From the NCBI GenBank assembly GCA_021186555.1, contig JAJKFL010000042.1, positions 48,765,980 through 48,829,979 of the forward strand: a DNA stretch of 64,000 nt. The letters are read 5' to 3'. Source of the DNA: Reticulitermes speratus (lineage: Eukaryota > Arthropoda > Insecta > Blattodea > Rhinotermitidae). The notes below the pieces were generated by a model. That model worked only from the letters and a program-made list of their open reading frames with translations, was not told where the DNA came from and made no database searches. The stretch's first letter is position 1; every line of letters begins with the position of its first letter. Below are positions 1 through 12,017 of this stretch, in pieces. The position numbers and the translations under genes were made by a program.

Positions 1-153
1 GTATAGACGATGTGTCGTTATAAACGAGTGTTGTTATAACCGAGGATTATAATGTTATGGTTAACAGCGAGGAATTAATTGGTACCACAGAGTGTCTGAC
101 AGTTATAGACGTGGTGTCGTATAAACCGATGTCGTTATAAGCGGGTTGTACTG
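1..153. mobile_element. pogo/Tc1-type MITE, partial (cut by window edge)
   Basis: The terminal inverted repeat visible at 133-153 and the internal sequence match two other copies at 53759-53943 and 55198-55381. The element ends just before a TA dinucleotide at 154-155, as expected for TA target duplication. The left terminus lies outside the window. No coding capacity. Confidence 0.7.
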
Positions 154-475
154 TACTGTGATGAACACCTGTCCCAGTGCTTGATGTGATCAGTGTCGTA
201 TTTGGTGAAACGTGGAAACGGTGCAGCTGCGGTGCGAGTGGGAATAACATGCAGGAAGAAGACTAATGCAATATGTTTTGTGGGCGTTTGATGATGTGGG
301 CGGGCTGTATTAAGGCTCGAGGGTTGAGGTAGGCCAAGGTCACGCTGCTGCAGACCTGACAGCACCGGCATTCTGCTCGCTAGCCATGTGCTTTCATGAA
401 CAGCGAGGTTCTGCTCAAGACACTCCAGTCCGGCCTTCACACACACTATATCCTTATTTAACGTAATTACACCGA

Positions 476-643
476 CTGTCCCAGCCTCTTGTACAATAGG
501 TACCGGGTCTCTTTCCCGGGGGTAAAGCGGCCGGGGCGTGGAGTTGACCACCCCCCTCATCTAGCGCCGAGGTTAAAGAAAGAGTAGAGCTATACCTCTA
601 CTCCCCTTCTGGGTCTTCATGGCTTGTTGTAGGGAGAAAGTTA
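476..643 (+). mobile_element. SINE-B, 5'-truncated
   Basis: Only the body and 3' part are present: the block with GGGGGTAAAGCGGCCGGGGC near 520-540, the short inverted motif AGAGCTATACCTCTACTCCC, and the tail GGGAGAAAGTTACC. The tRNA-like head is missing. Confidence 0.7.
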
Positions 644-840
644 CCTTGTATTTGCCTTTACACCGATTGTTCATAGGCGGGTGCTCTAGGTCTGTCCCAC
701 ACGTGCATCTTCTCACCACACGTGTCATACTAGTTTGTTTTTAGGGTGTTCGGTTGGCTGTAACAAGAACACGCAGGGAGTTGCCTGTGGGCATATGTAC
801 TTGCAGTGAATTAAGTAATCATATTTGACTGACGTTTTAA

Positions 841-1086
841 TGGCTCGACAGCCCCTAGGGGGGCCTAGGCCTCCTCATTATCGAGGCTTCACGATGAACA
901 CTTAGACACACCACACTCGGTAGGACTCATCTGGACGAGGGACCAGCTCGTCGCAGAGACCTCTACCTGACAACACACAACACTCACAACAGACAGACAT
1001 CCATGCCCCCGACAGGATTCGAACCCGCAATCCAGAAGCGAGCGGCCGTAGACCCACGCCTTAGACTCGCGGCCACTGAGATCGGC
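841..1086 (-). mobile_element. SINE-A (tRNA-derived SINE)
   Basis: On the minus strand the element begins with a tRNA-like head, CGATCTCAGTGGCCGCG, and carries a B-box-like GGGTTCGAATCC (GATTCGAACCC on the plus strand near 1015). A roughly 170-bp body follows, ending in GGGGCTGTCGAGCCA. The head has the A-box/B-box layout of an internal pol III promoter. About eleven copies of this family occur in the window on both strands. Confidence 0.8.
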
Positions 1087-1159
1087 GACGCTTCGCTTGG
1101 AACTCAAAATTAATATGTCTTTTTAGGAGCGTTCAAAAAATTTCGAAAAGCTACTATTA

Positions 1160-1306
1160 GCTTCGTCAGATGGAATGAAAAGTGACGGCGGAAACAGAAA
1201 GCTAATCCCAGAGTTACTTTCTCCACCACAAATTCCACACGGACTGGCCTGGGGCTGAGCCCGGTTTTCCACGCCGAGAGGCCGGCCGGTCCGAGCTCTG
1301 ACATGG
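1160..1306 (-). mobile_element. SINE-C fragment
   Basis: The minus strand reads GTGTGGAATTTGTGGTGGAG followed by a segment related to the SINE-C copy at 50437-50610 (GTGAAATTTGTGGTGGAC). The tRNA-like head (CTCTCGGCGTGGAAAACCGG) is recognisable but degenerate. Confidence 0.6.
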
Positions 1307-1514
1307 CTCAATGACACAGTTGCTTGCGCTACTTGCAATGCGACAGGCGGCGAGCCTTCGATCGGTGATTGAGCTAAGTTTCCAGCAGTTGACGGAAACT
1401 TTTGCGTTACGCGGTCAGGCTGTTTACATGCCCGACGGCTGTGCAAATTGGACTTCTGTGACCCACAGAAGAGGAACTGAAGTAACTTTAAGTGCGGGGA
1501 ACCATGGAGTAGGA

Positions 1515-2035
1515 CAGTGGTATTCAAACATTTTTGTTCGCGTACCCCCACATATAATTTCTCTTCAACTTTGTACCCCCAAAGTGTCGGTGCACAATTC
1601 AAGTTATACACAGTCTATAATCTACATTAAAATAAGTTAAATAAATTACGTCCAAAATAATGTATTAAATAATAAGTTTTAAATGAGAAAAAGGAGAGTC
1701 AAGCTATTAAATAACAAATATATTATTGTCTATCGTATAAAAATTAATAAAGGAACAAAGGTATTTTAGCAACGCAAAATTATATGCACTGTGTGGAATA
1801 AAATGAAACTAGCCGCCCAGAGAAGAATCGCATAAAGGGGGGGGGGGAGAGAGAGAGAGAGAGAATTGGCGCTCCCAAATGCATGTCCTTACGTCCGGTC
1901 TGTTGTGGCTAACCCTAAATCTGGCCCTGATTATTCTGTGTTTATCATGAAATGGTATTTTTTTTTTATTTTACGTACCCCCTAAGATGTCTTCGCATAC
2001 CCCGGGGTACGCGTACCCCAGGTTAAATACCACTG
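1515..2035. mobile_element. hAT-type MITE, about 520 bp, copy 1
   Basis: The element starts CAGTGGTATTCAAAC and ends with its inverse (GTTAAATACCACTG). It is flanked by a perfect 8-bp duplication GAGTAGGA at 1507-1514 and 2036-2043. CAGTGGT termini with 8-bp duplications are hallmarks of hAT transposons. The AT-rich interior has no transposase frame. A poly-G/GA tract lies at about 1838-1864. Confidence 0.85.
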
Positions 2036-2776
2036 GAGTAGGATACCTCTCACCATGCAGCAGCCTAGAACGTTCCATTTGTATAAGCTCGAACACAATG
2101 TTGTTGGAAAACCTCAAAGCCCTCCTCTGGCAGTGTCCGTTATGGAAGCACAGATACGAGCTGGTTATTGGGCTGAGAGTTAATGCAGTTCCCAGTAACT
2201 TACAAACAAAAAATTACAACTATAGCAGCGCGAATTTCTTTTGTTTCAGCAAATAGATTTAAAGAATCATTTCTTTGATCCTGTCACTGGCGAAATGTTA
2301 CAATGATGACGTCACTTCTTTTGCCTTGATGAATAATGCGATAGACTTATATTGCCGTAAGTGCGTTGTGTGTTTGAAGAGGAAGCACAATTTTACTCAT
2401 CCTGTGCTGGGTCTTCCGTAGGCAGTGTTCATTGGTTCACTTCCGTCCGGTTGTTTGTGACGTAACAGCCAATACGGCACGCAGCTGCTGTCCGGTGTTA
2501 CTGACCTGTGCATGTACATTCAATTTCCTTATTCCTTTCCTTCTCTATTACTCTTACATCATTTGTTTATCCGTTTCAAGTATAGAAGACAGACAGACAT
2601 CGTGGGGAAGCCACAGGGCTCCGTCTTGGTGCGTCAGTTTCGTGTGTGGACGTTATCTAGGCTCTGAGAAACACCAGTCTGGGTTGTTCACAACGAGCAT
2701 TACGTCACGTCTAGCTCTTCTAGGCACTTACAATCTGAACAAACCTGAAGCGAATAATATAGTGTGTAAGAAACTC

Positions 2777-3053
2777 CGTAAAGTTCTCCCTAAAACGGTT
2801 CATGAAGGCCCAGAGGGGGAGTAGAGTTATAGCTCTACTCTTTCTTTAACCTCGGCGCTAGATGGGGGTGGGTGGTCAACGCCACGCCCCGGCCGCTTTC
2901 CCCCCGGGAATGACGCGGTACTCATTGTGTAGGAGGCTGGGTAGGCCCCAGGGCCGGTCTGGACAGGTGCTGAAAATCTCGCCACCACCGGGATTCGATC
3001 CCCGGACAGTCCAACTCGTAGCGAGTCGCTATACCGACTGAGCTATCGCGACC
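2777..3053 (-). mobile_element. SINE-B, near full length
   Basis: Tail, body and tRNA-like head are all present. The head on the minus strand contains GCGATAGCTCAGTCGGTATA (A-box region) and GGGGATCGAATCCC (B-box region). The 3' tail reads GGAGAACTTTA. It is one of about fourteen copies in the window. Confidence 0.8.
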
Positions 3054-3616
3054 CTCAAGAAGCTCCGTAACATTTTGATATTTTACGGCCGTTGATGGGA
3101 GGAGATTGGCTTTAGACGTGTTAATTTGACGTGGCGTGACGCCGTACAGATTCTTATTGACGGAGACACGTACAGAGGTTTGATTTCAGCGTAAACTCTT
3201 CATGTAATCCGTTTTGCTCAAATGTCACTATATTGCTTCAATGAAACGCAAAAGCTCAACCAACCGCTCTCAGCATGGAATCATAAATTGAACACTTTTA
3301 GCGTTCCACGTGCCCTGGCGAGCAATAAAACGGACAAAGCAAATAGCTACAGATGAAGCTCTTGAGGCGGGTTCTAAGAAAGGCGATTCGTTTATTGAAC
3401 TAAAACCCAACTGCCGTAGCGACATCTAGACGTATCTGCCGTACGGACATGCCTCAACGACACTGGACAGCACGGCGGGTGGGTGCTGGTAGACTGCAGC
3501 GAGTTTTGTGATCACGTGATCGCTGGCAAATCAGCGTCGTTGGCTGAAGCACTTGTATAGGGAAGCTGTAAACAGTTGACAGATGTACGTGATTTTTCCG
3601 CAGTTGTAAGGCGATT
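3054..3616. other. unassigned interval
   Basis: Mixed-composition DNA with no open frame of note, no tandem repeat and no similarity I recognise to other parts of the window. It ends in the target-site copy used by the next SINE-A insertion. Confidence 0.4.
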
Positions 3617-3875
3617 TTTTTTTCCCAGTGGCTCGACAGCCCCTAATGGGCCAGGGCCTCCTCATTATCGAGGCTTCACGATCACACTCAGACACACCAC
3701 ACTCGGTAGGACTCCTCTGGACGAGTGATCAGCCCGTCGCAGAGACCTCTACCTGACAACACACAACACTCACAAGAGAGAGACATCCATGAACTAGACG
3801 GGATTCAAACCCACAATCCCAGTAAGCGAGCGGCCGTAGACCCACGCCTTAGACCGCGCGGCCACTGGGATCGGC
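3617..3875 (-). mobile_element. SINE-A with target duplication
   Basis: A full-length copy with an oligo-T stretch on the plus strand (A tail of the element) at about 3615-3624. It is flanked by TGTAAGGCGATT (3605-3616) and TGTAAGGTGATT (3876-3887), a 12-bp duplication with one mismatch. Confidence 0.85.
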
Positions 3876-4312
3876 TGTAAGGTGATTGCCAGGGTATAAC
3901 GCACGTCTGGGCACGGCCCACCCTCGCCCCCAGACACGGCGACTTCGCCAAAGTGTCTGCCCAAGTCGCGTGAGTTCAGCATGCGACTGTGCCACTGCGG
4001 GTTCAAAAACCGGGCAGCCATCCACCCAAAGTATGCCCCCCCCCCCCTAAAAAATAAGGCGCTATTCGTCTTGAGCACTAGTCTTTAGTATGCCCAAGTC
4101 GAGGTCTTCAGCAGAGATGGTAAACCGTTAGCGTAAGCGAAATGCCCAGTTACAGTACAAGGTGTCTGTCACCGTGCCGTGACGCGGTCAAACGCAAGAA
4201 TGGCTAAACAGACCGAGGGACGTCCTTGGTTAGCTCTGTTGTTGGTTGTCGGAGTTGCCTAGAGTTAGTAGCGGAATAAGCTTAATGCTTGCTGCTACTT
4301 CTTGACAACGTG

Positions 4313-4583
4313 TGGGCCTTGATAGCTCAGTCGGTATAGCGAGGACGGTCTGGGGATCGAATCCCGGTGGGGGCGAGATTTTTCGCAGCCGTTCAGACCG
4401 GCCCTGGGGCCTACCCAGCCTCCTGTACAATAGGTACCGGGTCTCTTTAAAAGCGGCCGGGGCGTGAAGTTGACCACCCACCCTCATCTAGTGCTAGGGT
4501 TAAAGAAAGAGTAGAGCTATACCTCTACTCCCCCTCTGGGCCTTCATGGCCTGTTCTAGGGAGAACTTTACCTTTACCTTGGC
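4313..4583 (+). mobile_element. SINE-B, near full length
   Basis: The head reads TGATAGCTCAGTCGGTATAG, with a small deletion between the A and B boxes. GGGGATCGAATCCC, the body and the tail CTTTACCTTTACCTTGG follow. The tail carries the CTTTAC repeat shared with SINE-E. Confidence 0.85.
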
Positions 4584-4705
4584 AACGTTGCAATATCTTT
4601 TTCCTGTGCAAGACGTTTCGCTTACCCGGCTTTGTTCCTGCGTTCTGGTATAAAGCCTGTGAATTCCAGCTCTGTTTATGACACGTCACTGGATCTGTCT
4701 TATTC

Positions 4706-6227
4706 TTACGGTACGATACGATACGGTACGGTACGGTACGATACGGTACGGTACTATACGGTACGGTACGGTACGATACGGTACGGTACGATATAGTACG
4801 GTACGATACGGTACGGTACGATACGATACGGTACGGTACGATATGGTACGGTACGATACGGTACGGTACGGTACGATACGATACGGTACGATACGGTACG
4901 GTACGGTACTATACGGTACGGTACGATATGGTACGGTACGATACGGTACGGTACGATACGATACGGTACGATACGATACGATACGATACGGTACGATACG
5001 GTACGGTACGGTACGGTACGGTACGATACGGTACGGTACGGTACGATACGGTACGGTACGATACGGTACGGTACGATACGATACGGTACGGTACGGTACG
5101 GTACGATATGGTACGATACGATACGGTACGATACGATACGGTACGGTACGATACGATACGATACGGTACGGTACGGTACGGTACGGTACGATATGGTACG
5201 ATACGATACGGTACGATACGGTACGGTACGATACGGTACGGTACGGTACGATATGGTACGATACGATACGGTACGGTACGGTACGGTACGGTACGATACG
5301 GTACGGTACGGTACGGTACGATACGGTACGGTACGATACGATACGGTACGATACGATACGGTACGGTACGATACGATACGGTACGGTACGATACGGTACG
5401 GTACGATACGATACGGTACGGTACGGTACGATACGATACGATACGGTACGGTACGATACGATACGGTACGGTACGGTACGGTACGGTACGGTACGGTACG
5501 GTACGGTACGGTACGATACGGTACGATACGATACGGTACGGTACGATACGGTACGGTACTGTACGGTACGATACGGTACGATACGGTACGGTACGATACG
5601 ATACGGTACGGTACGGTACGGTACGGTACGGTACGATACGATACGGTACGGTACGGTACGGTACGATACGGTACGGTACGATACGATACGGTACGGTACG
5701 GTACGGTACGGTACGTACGGTACGGTACGGTACGGTACGGTACGGTACGGTACGGTATACTGTACGGTACGGTACGGTACGGTACGGTACGGTACGGTAC
5801 GGTACGGTACGGTACGGTACGATACGGTACGGTACGGTACGATACGATACGATACGGACGTACGGTACGGTACGGTACGGTACGGTACGGTACGGTACGG
5901 TACGGTACGATACGGTACGTACGGTACGGTACGGTACGGTACGGTACGGTACGGTACGGTACGGTACGATACGGTACGGTACGTACGATACGGATACGGT
6001 ACGGTACGGTACGGTACGGTACGGTACGGTACGGTACGGTACGGTACGGTACGGTACGGTACGATACGATACGATACGATACGATACGATACGATACGAT
6101 ACGATACGATACGATACGATACGATACGATACGATACGATACGATACGAGTACGATACGGTACGGTACGGTACGGTACGATACGATACGATACGGTACGG
6201 TACGAACGGTACGGTACGGTACGGTAC
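4706..6227. repeat. pentanucleotide array (TACGG/TACGA)n, about 1.5 kb
   Basis: Almost every unit is TACGG or TACGA. The first kilobase mixes the two; about 5700-6060 is nearly all TACGG with occasional one-base length slips, and about 6061-6148 is nearly all TACGA. Sporadic TATGG units (for example near 4848, 4927 and 5107) fit CpG-to-TpG decay. The unit lacks stop codons in every frame, which explains the long open frames here; they are not genes. Confidence 0.97.
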
Positions 6228-6593
6228 CCCGTCCTGCCTTGTTTCCAGCAACCTGCCCAACTGGCACACTTACACTCGAGCAACGCGATGTTCCGTTAAC
6301 TCTGTGTACTCCGCTTGCATGGTCACTCCACTGTGTCATGTCCAAACACGAGGTAGGTTACTTAAGCGAACGGGAAAGTTACGGAGCAAAGCTGCGTGGT
6401 GTCTCATCATATGCGGCCACGAAAAGGAGTCCCATGGATTGTGGGCGTGACGACTGTTCAGACAAACAGCCACAACGGTGCCACATCAATCCCAATGTAA
6501 TATTCACGCTAAGTAGCCCGAGTAATGACAGCATCGTGAAATAGGTTAAACAAAACAGACGGAAATTATAAAACACTACCCATAAAACTCGGG

Positions 6594-6895
6594 GAGCCGC
6601 GATTGCTCAGTCGGTATAGTGAATAGGCTGCAGGCTGGACTGTCCTGGATTTGATTCCCTGCGAGGGCAAAAGATTTATTTATTTTTAATCGTCCAGACC
6701 AACCGTGGGGCCCACCAGATCTTATTTAATGAGTACTGGGGGGGCTCCTTGCTACTTGGTAAAGCTGCTGAGGACTGATGCTGAAAACTCGACTCTGTTT
6801 AGTGACGAGGTTAAGAATAAGTGGAGCTACACCTCTCGTTCCGCACACACCTTCACGGGCGTATACAGGGACATCTTTACCTTCACTTTACCCAT
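6594..6895 (+). mobile_element. SINE-B, divergent subfamily
   Basis: The head GCGATTGCTCAGTCGGTATA is followed by a B-box-like segment that has lost the GGTTCGA core (GGATTTGATTCCC). The body contains an ATTTATTT insertion and GAGGTTAAGAATAAGTGGAG in place of the usual AAAGAAAGAGTAGAG. It resembles the variants at 15477 and 35946. Confidence 0.7.
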
Positions 6896-6929
6896 AAAAT
6901 TCACAGCAGACTCATTCAAAAGCTGCTAA

Positions 6930-7650
6930 TTCCATAGCTAGTTTAGAAATTTCCCGCATTTTATGTAACCCGAAAGTTCATGATCGTGTTCACAACAGCC
7001 TGCCATTTGTCCGTATCATGAGCCAGGCGAATTCCGTCTACGTTATCTCATACTGTTCTGTTAAGTTCTGTGTTAATATTATCCGCCATCTACGCCTAAT
7101 TCTTCCAAGTTGTCTCTTTCCTCCAGGTTCCCCCACCAGAACCCTGGCTGCGTTTCTCTTCTCTCTCATGCTTGCCGCATGCCCTGCCAATCTCATTCTT
7201 CCTGCTTTGATCACCCGAATGCTATTTGATGAGAAGTACAGTACAGTAGTAAAAATCATGAATCTCCTCATTATGAGATTTTCTAGTCTTCTGCTACTTA
7301 CTCTTTTTTTTTCCAATGGTTCGACAGCCCCTTGGGGGCCTAGGCCGCCTCATTTTTCGAAGCTTCACGATCACACACTTTAGACACACCACACTCGGTA
7401 GGACTCCTCTGGACGAGGGATCGGCCCGTCGCAGAGACCTCTACCTGACAACACACAACAATCACAACAGACAGACATCCTTACCCTAGGCGGGATTCGA
7501 ACCCACAATCCCAGCAAGAAAGCGGCCGTAGACCCACGCCTTTGACCGCGCGGCCACTGGGATCGGCGCTACTTACTCTTAGGTCTAAAAATACCCCCTC
7601 AGCACCCTATTCTCGAATACCCTCAGCCTATGTTCCTACCTCAGTGTGAG
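6930..7650 (-). mobile_element. non-LTR retrotransposon 3' stub, family NL1, split by SINE-A
   Basis: The minus strand encodes a degraded C-terminal reverse transcriptase-type tail (NSIRVIKAGRMRLAGHAA, then RRRWR). The sequence is interrupted at 7306-7567 by a SINE-A and resumes to about 7650 with the segment matching 29030-29080. The order of insertion is therefore visible: NL1 first, SINE-A later. Confidence 0.75.
7306..7567 (-). mobile_element. SINE-A with perfect 13-bp target duplication
   Basis: GCTACTTACTCTT occurs at 7293-7305 and again at 7568-7580. The element's A tail (plus-strand T run) abuts the left copy and the tRNA-like head abuts the right copy. The boundaries define a complete member of about 262 bp. 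Confidence 0.92.
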
Positions 7651-8130
7651 AGACACGTTCGTACAGTTTGGACATGTGCAGGTACCCCTCTGCTCTGCCC
7701 GCTCGTCCAACTTCCTGTTGTTCGTCTCAGTGCTACAGTTTTCCTGTTCTGCCAAGTAAGAAGTTCCAGACGTGTGGGTGTTTTCCTGTTTACGATGGAC
7801 GTCAGTGGGAGCCGAGGGCTTCCTTTTCGTCGGCTCCCACCTGAATGATTTCAGGCGTCACCTTTCTCTCATTCCAGCAAATTATGATTACGTCACTACG
7901 GTTTCTGTTCCGACAAAGCATTCGCGGATATCCAGTCATATTTTCCTTGTTCCTTGTCACTCTTAATTTTCCAAATGTGGGTGTTTATATGACAGGTCTC
8001 GTTGCTTGCGACAACAATACGTTACAGACCACACAAACACCTACCCACTTCTGCTAACTTTATTACCGTGCAAATACACCCGTCAAATGTATACACTCGT
8101 GCATCGCCCAACTCTAATTATTTTCTCCCC

Positions 8131-8372
8131 ATGGCGCAACAGACCCTTGGGGGCCAGGGCCACCTCATTGTCGAGGCTTTACGATCACACTCGGACACAC
8201 CACACTCGGTAGGACTCCTCTGGACGAGTGATCAGCCCGTCGCAGAGCCATCTACCTGACAACACACAACAACAGACAGACATCCATGTCCCCAGCGGAA
8301 TTCGAGCCCACAATCCCAGCCAGCGAGCAGCTGCAGACCCACGCCTTAGACCGTGCGGCCACTGGGACCGGC
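8131..8372 (-). mobile_element. SINE-A
   Basis: A complete but slightly diverged copy. Its B box on the minus strand is GGGCTCGAATTCC. Similar 9-bp sequences (CCCAACTCT and CCCAATTCT) flank it and may be an aged target duplication. Confidence 0.8.
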
Positions 8373-8621
8373 CCCAATTCTGTTAAAGCAGAATATCATC
8401 CTCCTTCACTGCGCCCTATTCAAACGATATGAGGAAGTGATATAAATATGTAACAATCCCCTTCGCTCAAAACAATGGAACAACAATGGAATGTTTGTTA
8501 CTACGTTTCAGATTCTGTGAACTGTTCAATGCAACAAGGTGCTGTATATGTCGGTACATATATGCCGGTGCATGAAACCGTCTTCGGCGTTTTGATAAAC
8601 GAAACCTATTTAATACAGTTT

Positions 8622-8819
8622 GCCGATCCCCGCAGGGGGCATGGATGTCTGTTGTGAATGTTGTGTGTTGTCAGGTAGAGGTCTCTGCGACGAGCTGATC
8701 ACTCGTACAGAGGAGTCCTAGCGAGTGTGGGTGTCTAAAATGTGTGTGATCGTGAAGCCTCGATAATGAGGAGACCTAGGCCCCCAAGGGGCTGTCGAGC
8801 CATTGGAAAAATTTGTTTT
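8622..8819 (+). mobile_element. SINE-A with internal deletion of the tRNA-like part
   Basis: The copy keeps the first bases GCCGATCCC, then jumps to GCAGGGGGCATGGATG, losing the A and B boxes. The rest of the body is normal. ATACAGTTT at 8613-8621 and 8820-8828 flanks it, so it inserted as a unit with the deletion or lost the segment afterwards. Confidence 0.8.
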
Positions 8820-9108
8820 ATACAGTTTACGACGTGTACTGTATCTCCTTACATTCACTACAGAATCAGCTCACTGTACACTAATTTGGTGCACTGAGAC
8901 AGCTTACAGCGACATTTTATGGTGCAGTGCAAACACGTACACAGTTTACTGGTTTTATCAATTTGTAAATTTGATTTTTGTTATGTATAAACCTTAGCTA
9001 CCTCGATCGTTCTCTTTACGGAACTCCTTGATGATGGCCTTGTGTGGCCGGAACATGTGGCAGGTGAAATAACAACACTTCGTTCAGATTTACAACGCTG
9101 GTGCACGC

Positions 9109-9913
9109 AGTTGATGTTGCTGTGTTATGCCGTATGTTGATGTTGCTGTTATGCAGCATGTTGATGTTGCTGTGTTATGCCGTATGTTGATGTTGCTGTG
9201 TTATGGCGTATGTTGATGTTGCTGTTATGCCGTATGTTGATGTTGCTGTGTTATGGCGTATGTTGATGTTGCTGTTATGCCGTATGTTGATGTTGCTGTG
9301 TTATGGCGTATGTTGATGTTGCTGTGTTATGCAGTATGTTGATGTTGCTGTGTTATGCCGTATGTTGATGTTGCTGTGTTATGCAGTATGTTGATGTTGC
9401 TGTGTTATGCAGTATGTTGATGTTGCTGTGTTATGCAGTATGTTGATATTTCTGTGTTATGCAGTATGTTGATGTTGCTGTGTTATGCAGTATGTTGATG
9501 TTGCTGTGTTATGCAGTATGTTGATGTTGCTGTGTTATGCAGTATGTTGATGTTGTGTGTTATGCCTATGTTGATGTTGCTGTGTTATGCCGTATGTTGA
9601 TGTTTCTGTGTTATGCAGTATGTTGATGTTGCTGTGTTATGCAGTATGTTGATGTTGCTGTGTTATGCCGTATGTTGATGTTGTGTGTTATGCAGTATGT
9701 TGATGTTGCTGTGTTATGCCGTATGTTGATGTTGTGTGTTATGCAGTATGTTGATATTGCTGTGTTATGCCGTATGTTGATGTTGCTGTGTTATGCCGTA
9801 TGTTGATGTTGCTGTGTTATGCAGTATGTTGATGTTGCTGTGTTATGCCGTATGTTGATGTTGCTGTGTTATGCCGTATGTTGATGTTGCTGTGTTATGC
9901 CGTATGTTGATGT
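9109..9913. repeat. 26-bp minisatellite
   Basis: About 31 units related to GTATGTTGATGTTGCTGTGTTATGCC. Units differ mainly by CCG versus CAG before TATG, and some are two bases shorter. The array ends directly against a truncated SINE-B. Confidence 0.95.
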
Positions 9914-10052
9914 AAAGTTCTCCCTAGAACAGGCCATGAAGGCACAGAGGGGGAGTAGCTGTATAACTTTACTCTTTCTTTAACCTCGGCGCTGGATGGG
10001 GTGGGTGGTTGACGCCACGCCGCGGCCGCTTTACCCCCCGGAATGCCCGGGT
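9914..10052 (-). mobile_element. SINE-B 3' fragment
   Basis: Tail and body match other copies (GTAAAGTTCTCCCTAGAACA on the plus strand). The head is absent. The junction with the 26-bp array is at GATGTAAAG. Confidence 0.75.
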
Positions 10053-10359
10053 GGCTTATGTTATGTAGTGTCGAATATGGCAGGAGTATTAGTGAATAGT
10101 GAATTGTAAAGGAGGTCACAGGAAGTGGCCGTGGCCTATTTTGAAGTATTACTAGGGCCTTTGCTTGGAGGAGCGTAGACATGTCCGCCACACACAGCGG
10201 TCTCAAGGGCCAAGTTTCTTGGCTTCAATTTTCGTTGTATAAGAGGGTTTGTGCCATGAAGAAAGAGGCAGCATATTCCTCCGAAACGTCCCAGAAGAAA
10301 GCAGTTCTGTACATTAAGATGTTCGTATGCTTAATTATCATAATGTCGTAAAGACGCGT

Positions 10360-10515
10360 GGGGGGAGTGGAGGTATAACTGCAAGGATTCTTGACCTGAT
10401 TATTGGAGGTGAGCTGTCAGCTTCACACTCCGGCCGCTTTATCTCAGGGGAAACAGTTCGGCCACCAAATGGGTGGGAGGCCGATTGGCTCATAGAGCCG
10501 GTCTGAAGAGAGACA
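10360..10515 (-). mobile_element. degenerate SINE-B relative
   Basis: Plus-strand landmarks GAGTGGAGGTATAACT, CTCCGGCCGCTTTA and GAGCCGGTCTGA occur in the same order and spacing as in SINE-B copies, but the sequence between is strongly diverged. Confidence 0.45.
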
Positions 10516-10524
10516 TCTTTTGTA

Positions 10525-11469
10525 AATAAATGTAACAAAAGCCGCATTCAATTACGCGTTTGTTCGATAAATAAGTGTAACAAATGCCGCATTCAATTAC
10601 GCGTTTGTTCGATAAATAAGTGTAACAAATGCCGCATTCAATTACGCGTTTGTTCAATAAATAAATGTAACAAATGCCGCATTCAACTACGCGTTTGTTC
10701 GATAAATAAGTTTAACAAATGCCGCATTCAATTACGCGTTTGTTCAATAAATAAATATAACAAATGCCGCATTCAATTACGCGTTTGTTCGATAAATAAG
10801 TGTAACAAATGCCGCATTCAATTACGCGTTTGTTCGATAAATAAATGTAAAAAAATGCCGCATTCAATTACGCGTTTGTTCGATAAATAAGTGTAACAAA
10901 TGCCGCATTCAATTACGCGTTTGTTCGATAAATAAATGTAACAAATGCCGCATTCAATTACGCGTTTGTTCGATAAATAAATGTAAAAAATGCCGCATTC
11001 AATTACGCGTTTGTTCGATAAATAAGTGTAACAAATGCCGCATTCAATTACGCGTTTGTTCGATAAATAAATGTAACAAATGCCGCATTCAATTACGCGT
11101 TTGTTCGATAAATAAATGTAAAAAATGCCGCATTCAATTACGCGTTTGTTCGATAAATAAGTGTAACAAATGCCGCATTCAATTACGCGTTTGTTCGATA
11201 AATAAATGTAACAAATGCCGCATTCAATTACGCGTTTGTTCGATAAATAAATGTAAAAAAATGCCGCATTCAATTACGCGTTTGTTCGATAAATAAGTGT
11301 AACAAATGCCGCATTCAATTACGCGTTTGTTCGATAAATAAATGTAACAAATGCCGCATTCAATTACGCGTTTGTTCGATAAATAAATGTAAAAAATGCC
11401 GCATTCAATTACGCGTTTGTTCGATAAATAAGTGTAACAAATGCCGCATTCAATTACGCGTTTGTTCGG
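10525..11469. repeat. 45-bp minisatellite with 135-bp higher order
   Basis: About 21 units containing GCCGCATTCAATTACGCG and TTTGTTCGATAAATAA. From about 10,840 the link between units cycles GTGTAAC, ATGTAAC, ATGTAAAAA, giving a three-unit period. Because 45 is a multiple of 3, a 151-codon open frame on the minus strand (10818-11273) results; I regard it as a by-product. Confidence 0.95.
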
Positions 11470-12015
11470 TAGGTGTAACGTGCAAACCCGCTAGGCTTTC
11501 TGTGTCCATAAGGCGTACATGTAGAGGAGTTTTGTGGATCTACTGTCATTAATTGTTACACACCTGAAGACATTCCATTCTCAGATGCCTTCCACAATTA
11601 ACGACACGCCACTATAACACTGTCATGCACCCATATCCCCTGTGCGTTGCATACATGAAGTGACGTCACTTTAGTGTGATCCTGTGATTCCCCCCTCCAC
11701 AAAGCTATCACGTGTGTTGGTAGCACGGCCAAAATGCGGACTGTGGGAATTCCAGCATTCCTATGTCCAGTGATGATTTTGTGGCAGTTCGCCGATCCCA
11801 AATTTGTGGAAATGAAACAGACAGGAATTTTATTAAAATGCGATGCTAAATGTTATGATCTTGTGGATTGTGACGCTACGCATTCTGGGTTTCGGAGGAA
11901 CACACTGTGTCTGTCTTCAGGGTGGGGTGCGGGCGGTGTATTCCTCCGAAACGTCGGTACCCATCTATTAGACTACACGGTGCCAAAACCTAGAAAACCA
12001 TAAGAATTTTAGCCA
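11470..12015. other. unassigned interval with a GAAACGTC motif
   Basis: No gene recognised. Near 11,940-11,960 TTCCTCCGAAACGTCGGTAC matches the 3' half of the hammerhead-like cores described elsewhere, as does a copy near 10,275-10,290. The CTGANGA half is not recognisable in either. Confidence 0.4.
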
Positions 12016-12017
12016 CC

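Noticed and set aside
4678..6544. Very long open frames on both strands (300-590 codons) with YGTVR- or SYRTVP-type repeats
   Set aside because: They arise because the TACGG/TACGA unit has no stop codon in any frame; there is no domain and all frames are open alike.
9109..9913. CRISPR-like array (also considered for other arrays in this window)
   Set aside because: Units are contiguous without unique spacers, and the DNA is eukaryotic.
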